Positions 4,968-5,388 of a stretch of 5,388 bases of DNA are shown here, in pieces (position 1 is the first letter of the stretch; each line of letters starts with the position of its first letter). A model generated the notes under the pieces. That model had not been told where the DNA came from, ran no database searches, and worked only from the letters and a program-made list of their open reading frames with translations. The translations under genes were made by a program, and so were the position numbers. The stretch covers positions 1-5,388 of the forward strand of contig JASLAV010000872.1 in assembly GCA_030146905.1 (NCBI GenBank). The letters are read 5' to 3'. The DNA comes from Lentzea sp. GTDB taxonomy: Bacteria; Actinomycetota; Actinomycetes; Mycobacteriales; Pseudonocardiaceae.

Positions 4968-5388
4968 TCAGGCGAACAGCTCCAGCGCGTCCTGGTGGTA
5001 GTCGCACCGGCCCCCGCCGGTGGCGATGGTGCACGGCGAGCCCTTCTTGGTGAGGGCACCGCACTGCAACGCCGGGTCGTGCACGTGGCACAGCCCGCTC
5101 TGCCCGGCGGTGATCGGGCAGGGCATGCCCTTCTTCGTGGGCGCGCCGCACGGCTGCCCGGTCAGCTCACGCGGTTGCTTCGGCTTCGCCGCCTTCTTCG
5201 GCTTTGCCTGGGGCTGCGTGACTTCGCGCCCCGTGATCTCCTCCACGCCGCGCACGGCGAGGCGGTCGGCGCGCTCGTTGCCGACGTGGCCCGCGTGGCC
5301 CTTCACCCAGTGCCACTCCACCTCGTGCCGGTTGGCGGCTTCCTCCAGGCGGCGCCACAGGTCGGCGTTCTTGACCGGCTCACGGGAC
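4968..5388 (-). CDS. rnhA: Ribonuclease HI with C-terminal tandem zinc-binding modules (N-terminus cut)
   Basis: The last 139 residues of a gene entering from the right edge. The RNase HI end is clear: [20 protein letters not shown], then [20 protein letters not shown]. The first His of KGHAGH (5295-5297) corresponds to E. coli His124 and the Asp of ERAD (5265-5267) to Asp134; Asp10, Glu48 and Asp70 equivalents lie outside. The enzyme cleaves RNA in RNA/DNA hybrids. After the catalytic domain comes a Lys/Pro/Ala linker ([13 protein letters not shown]), then two modules: C-x9-C-x9-C-x2-H (5150-5079) and C-x9-C-x8-C-x2-H (5063-4995), each with CGA.TKKG.PC. They recall short Cys3-His knuckles such as DUF5763-type (from memory). 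Zinc binding is inferred. The true start is not in the window. It is convergent with the aminotransferase, 18 bp apart. Confidence 0.93.
   Translation of the reverse strand, partial: SREPVKNADLWRRLEEAANRHEVEWHWVKGHAGHVGNERADRLAVRGVEEITGREVTQPQAKPKKAAKPKQPRELTGQPCGAPTKKGMPCPITAGQSGLCHVHDPALQCGALTKKGSPCTIATGGGRCDYHQDALELFA
4995..5150 (-). repeat. Tandem Cys3-His module duplication inside rnhA
   Basis: Two copies of a roughly 24-residue unit lie side by side (5150-5079 and 5063-4995), separated by five residues. At DNA level the core is well conserved: the segments at 5040-5063 and 5128-5151 differ at only a few bases. The duplication therefore may be fairly recent or kept under strong selection. 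Confidence 0.8.

Overview
The window reads as chromosomal DNA of a high-GC actinomycete. Coding regions have a strong G/C bias at the third codon position, one start is GTG, and the protein families (a DinB2-type polymerase, an ArsR/AHSA1 pair, a COG4119-like NUDIX protein) are typical of Actinobacteria. A member of the Pseudonocardiales is my guess from general resemblance, not a proven assignment. No IS element, tRNA, rRNA or CRISPR array is visible.

Layout. (1) 1-185 minus: the first 61 codons of a NUDIX hydrolase, running off the left edge. (2) 196-1254 plus: a Y-family DNA polymerase of DinB2 type, starting only 10 bp from the divergent NUDIX gene, with Ile where the aromatic steric gate normally sits. 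(3) 1286-1498 plus: a 70-residue protein of unknown function with a good ribosome binding site, probably cotranscribed with dinB. (4) 1499-1687: about 190 bp without a convincing gene, but with a coding-like open stretch on the minus strand. (5) 1688-2542 plus: a 284-residue protein of unknown function with faint class II aminoacyl-tRNA synthetase (HisRS/HisZ-like) signatures. (6) 3723 down to 2527 minus: a two-gene operon of a cysteine-free ArsR-type repressor and a two-domain AHSA1/SRPBCC protein. (7) 3724-3803: a divergent control region with a strong-looking leaderless promoter for arsR and an AT-rich imperfect operator in its spacer. (8) 3804-4949 plus: a complete fold-type I PLP aminotransferase of LysN/MocR-like type. 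(9) 4968-5388 minus: the C-terminal part of RNase HI, followed by a basic linker and two tandem Cys3-His metal-binding modules; its N-terminus lies beyond the right edge.

How they fit together. The left side (NUDIX, DinB2-like polymerase) and the right edge (RNase HI) all touch nucleotide-pool or nucleic-acid quality. A polymerase expected to tolerate ribonucleotides and an RNase H in the same neighbourhood is suggestive but not evidence of a joint system. The middle is a self-regulated ArsR/AHSA1 cassette whose control region is shared with the aminotransferase. The points most worth a second look are the steric-gate substitution in DinB, the RNase HI zinc-module fusion, the orphan synthetase-like protein, and the compact arsR promoter-operator.
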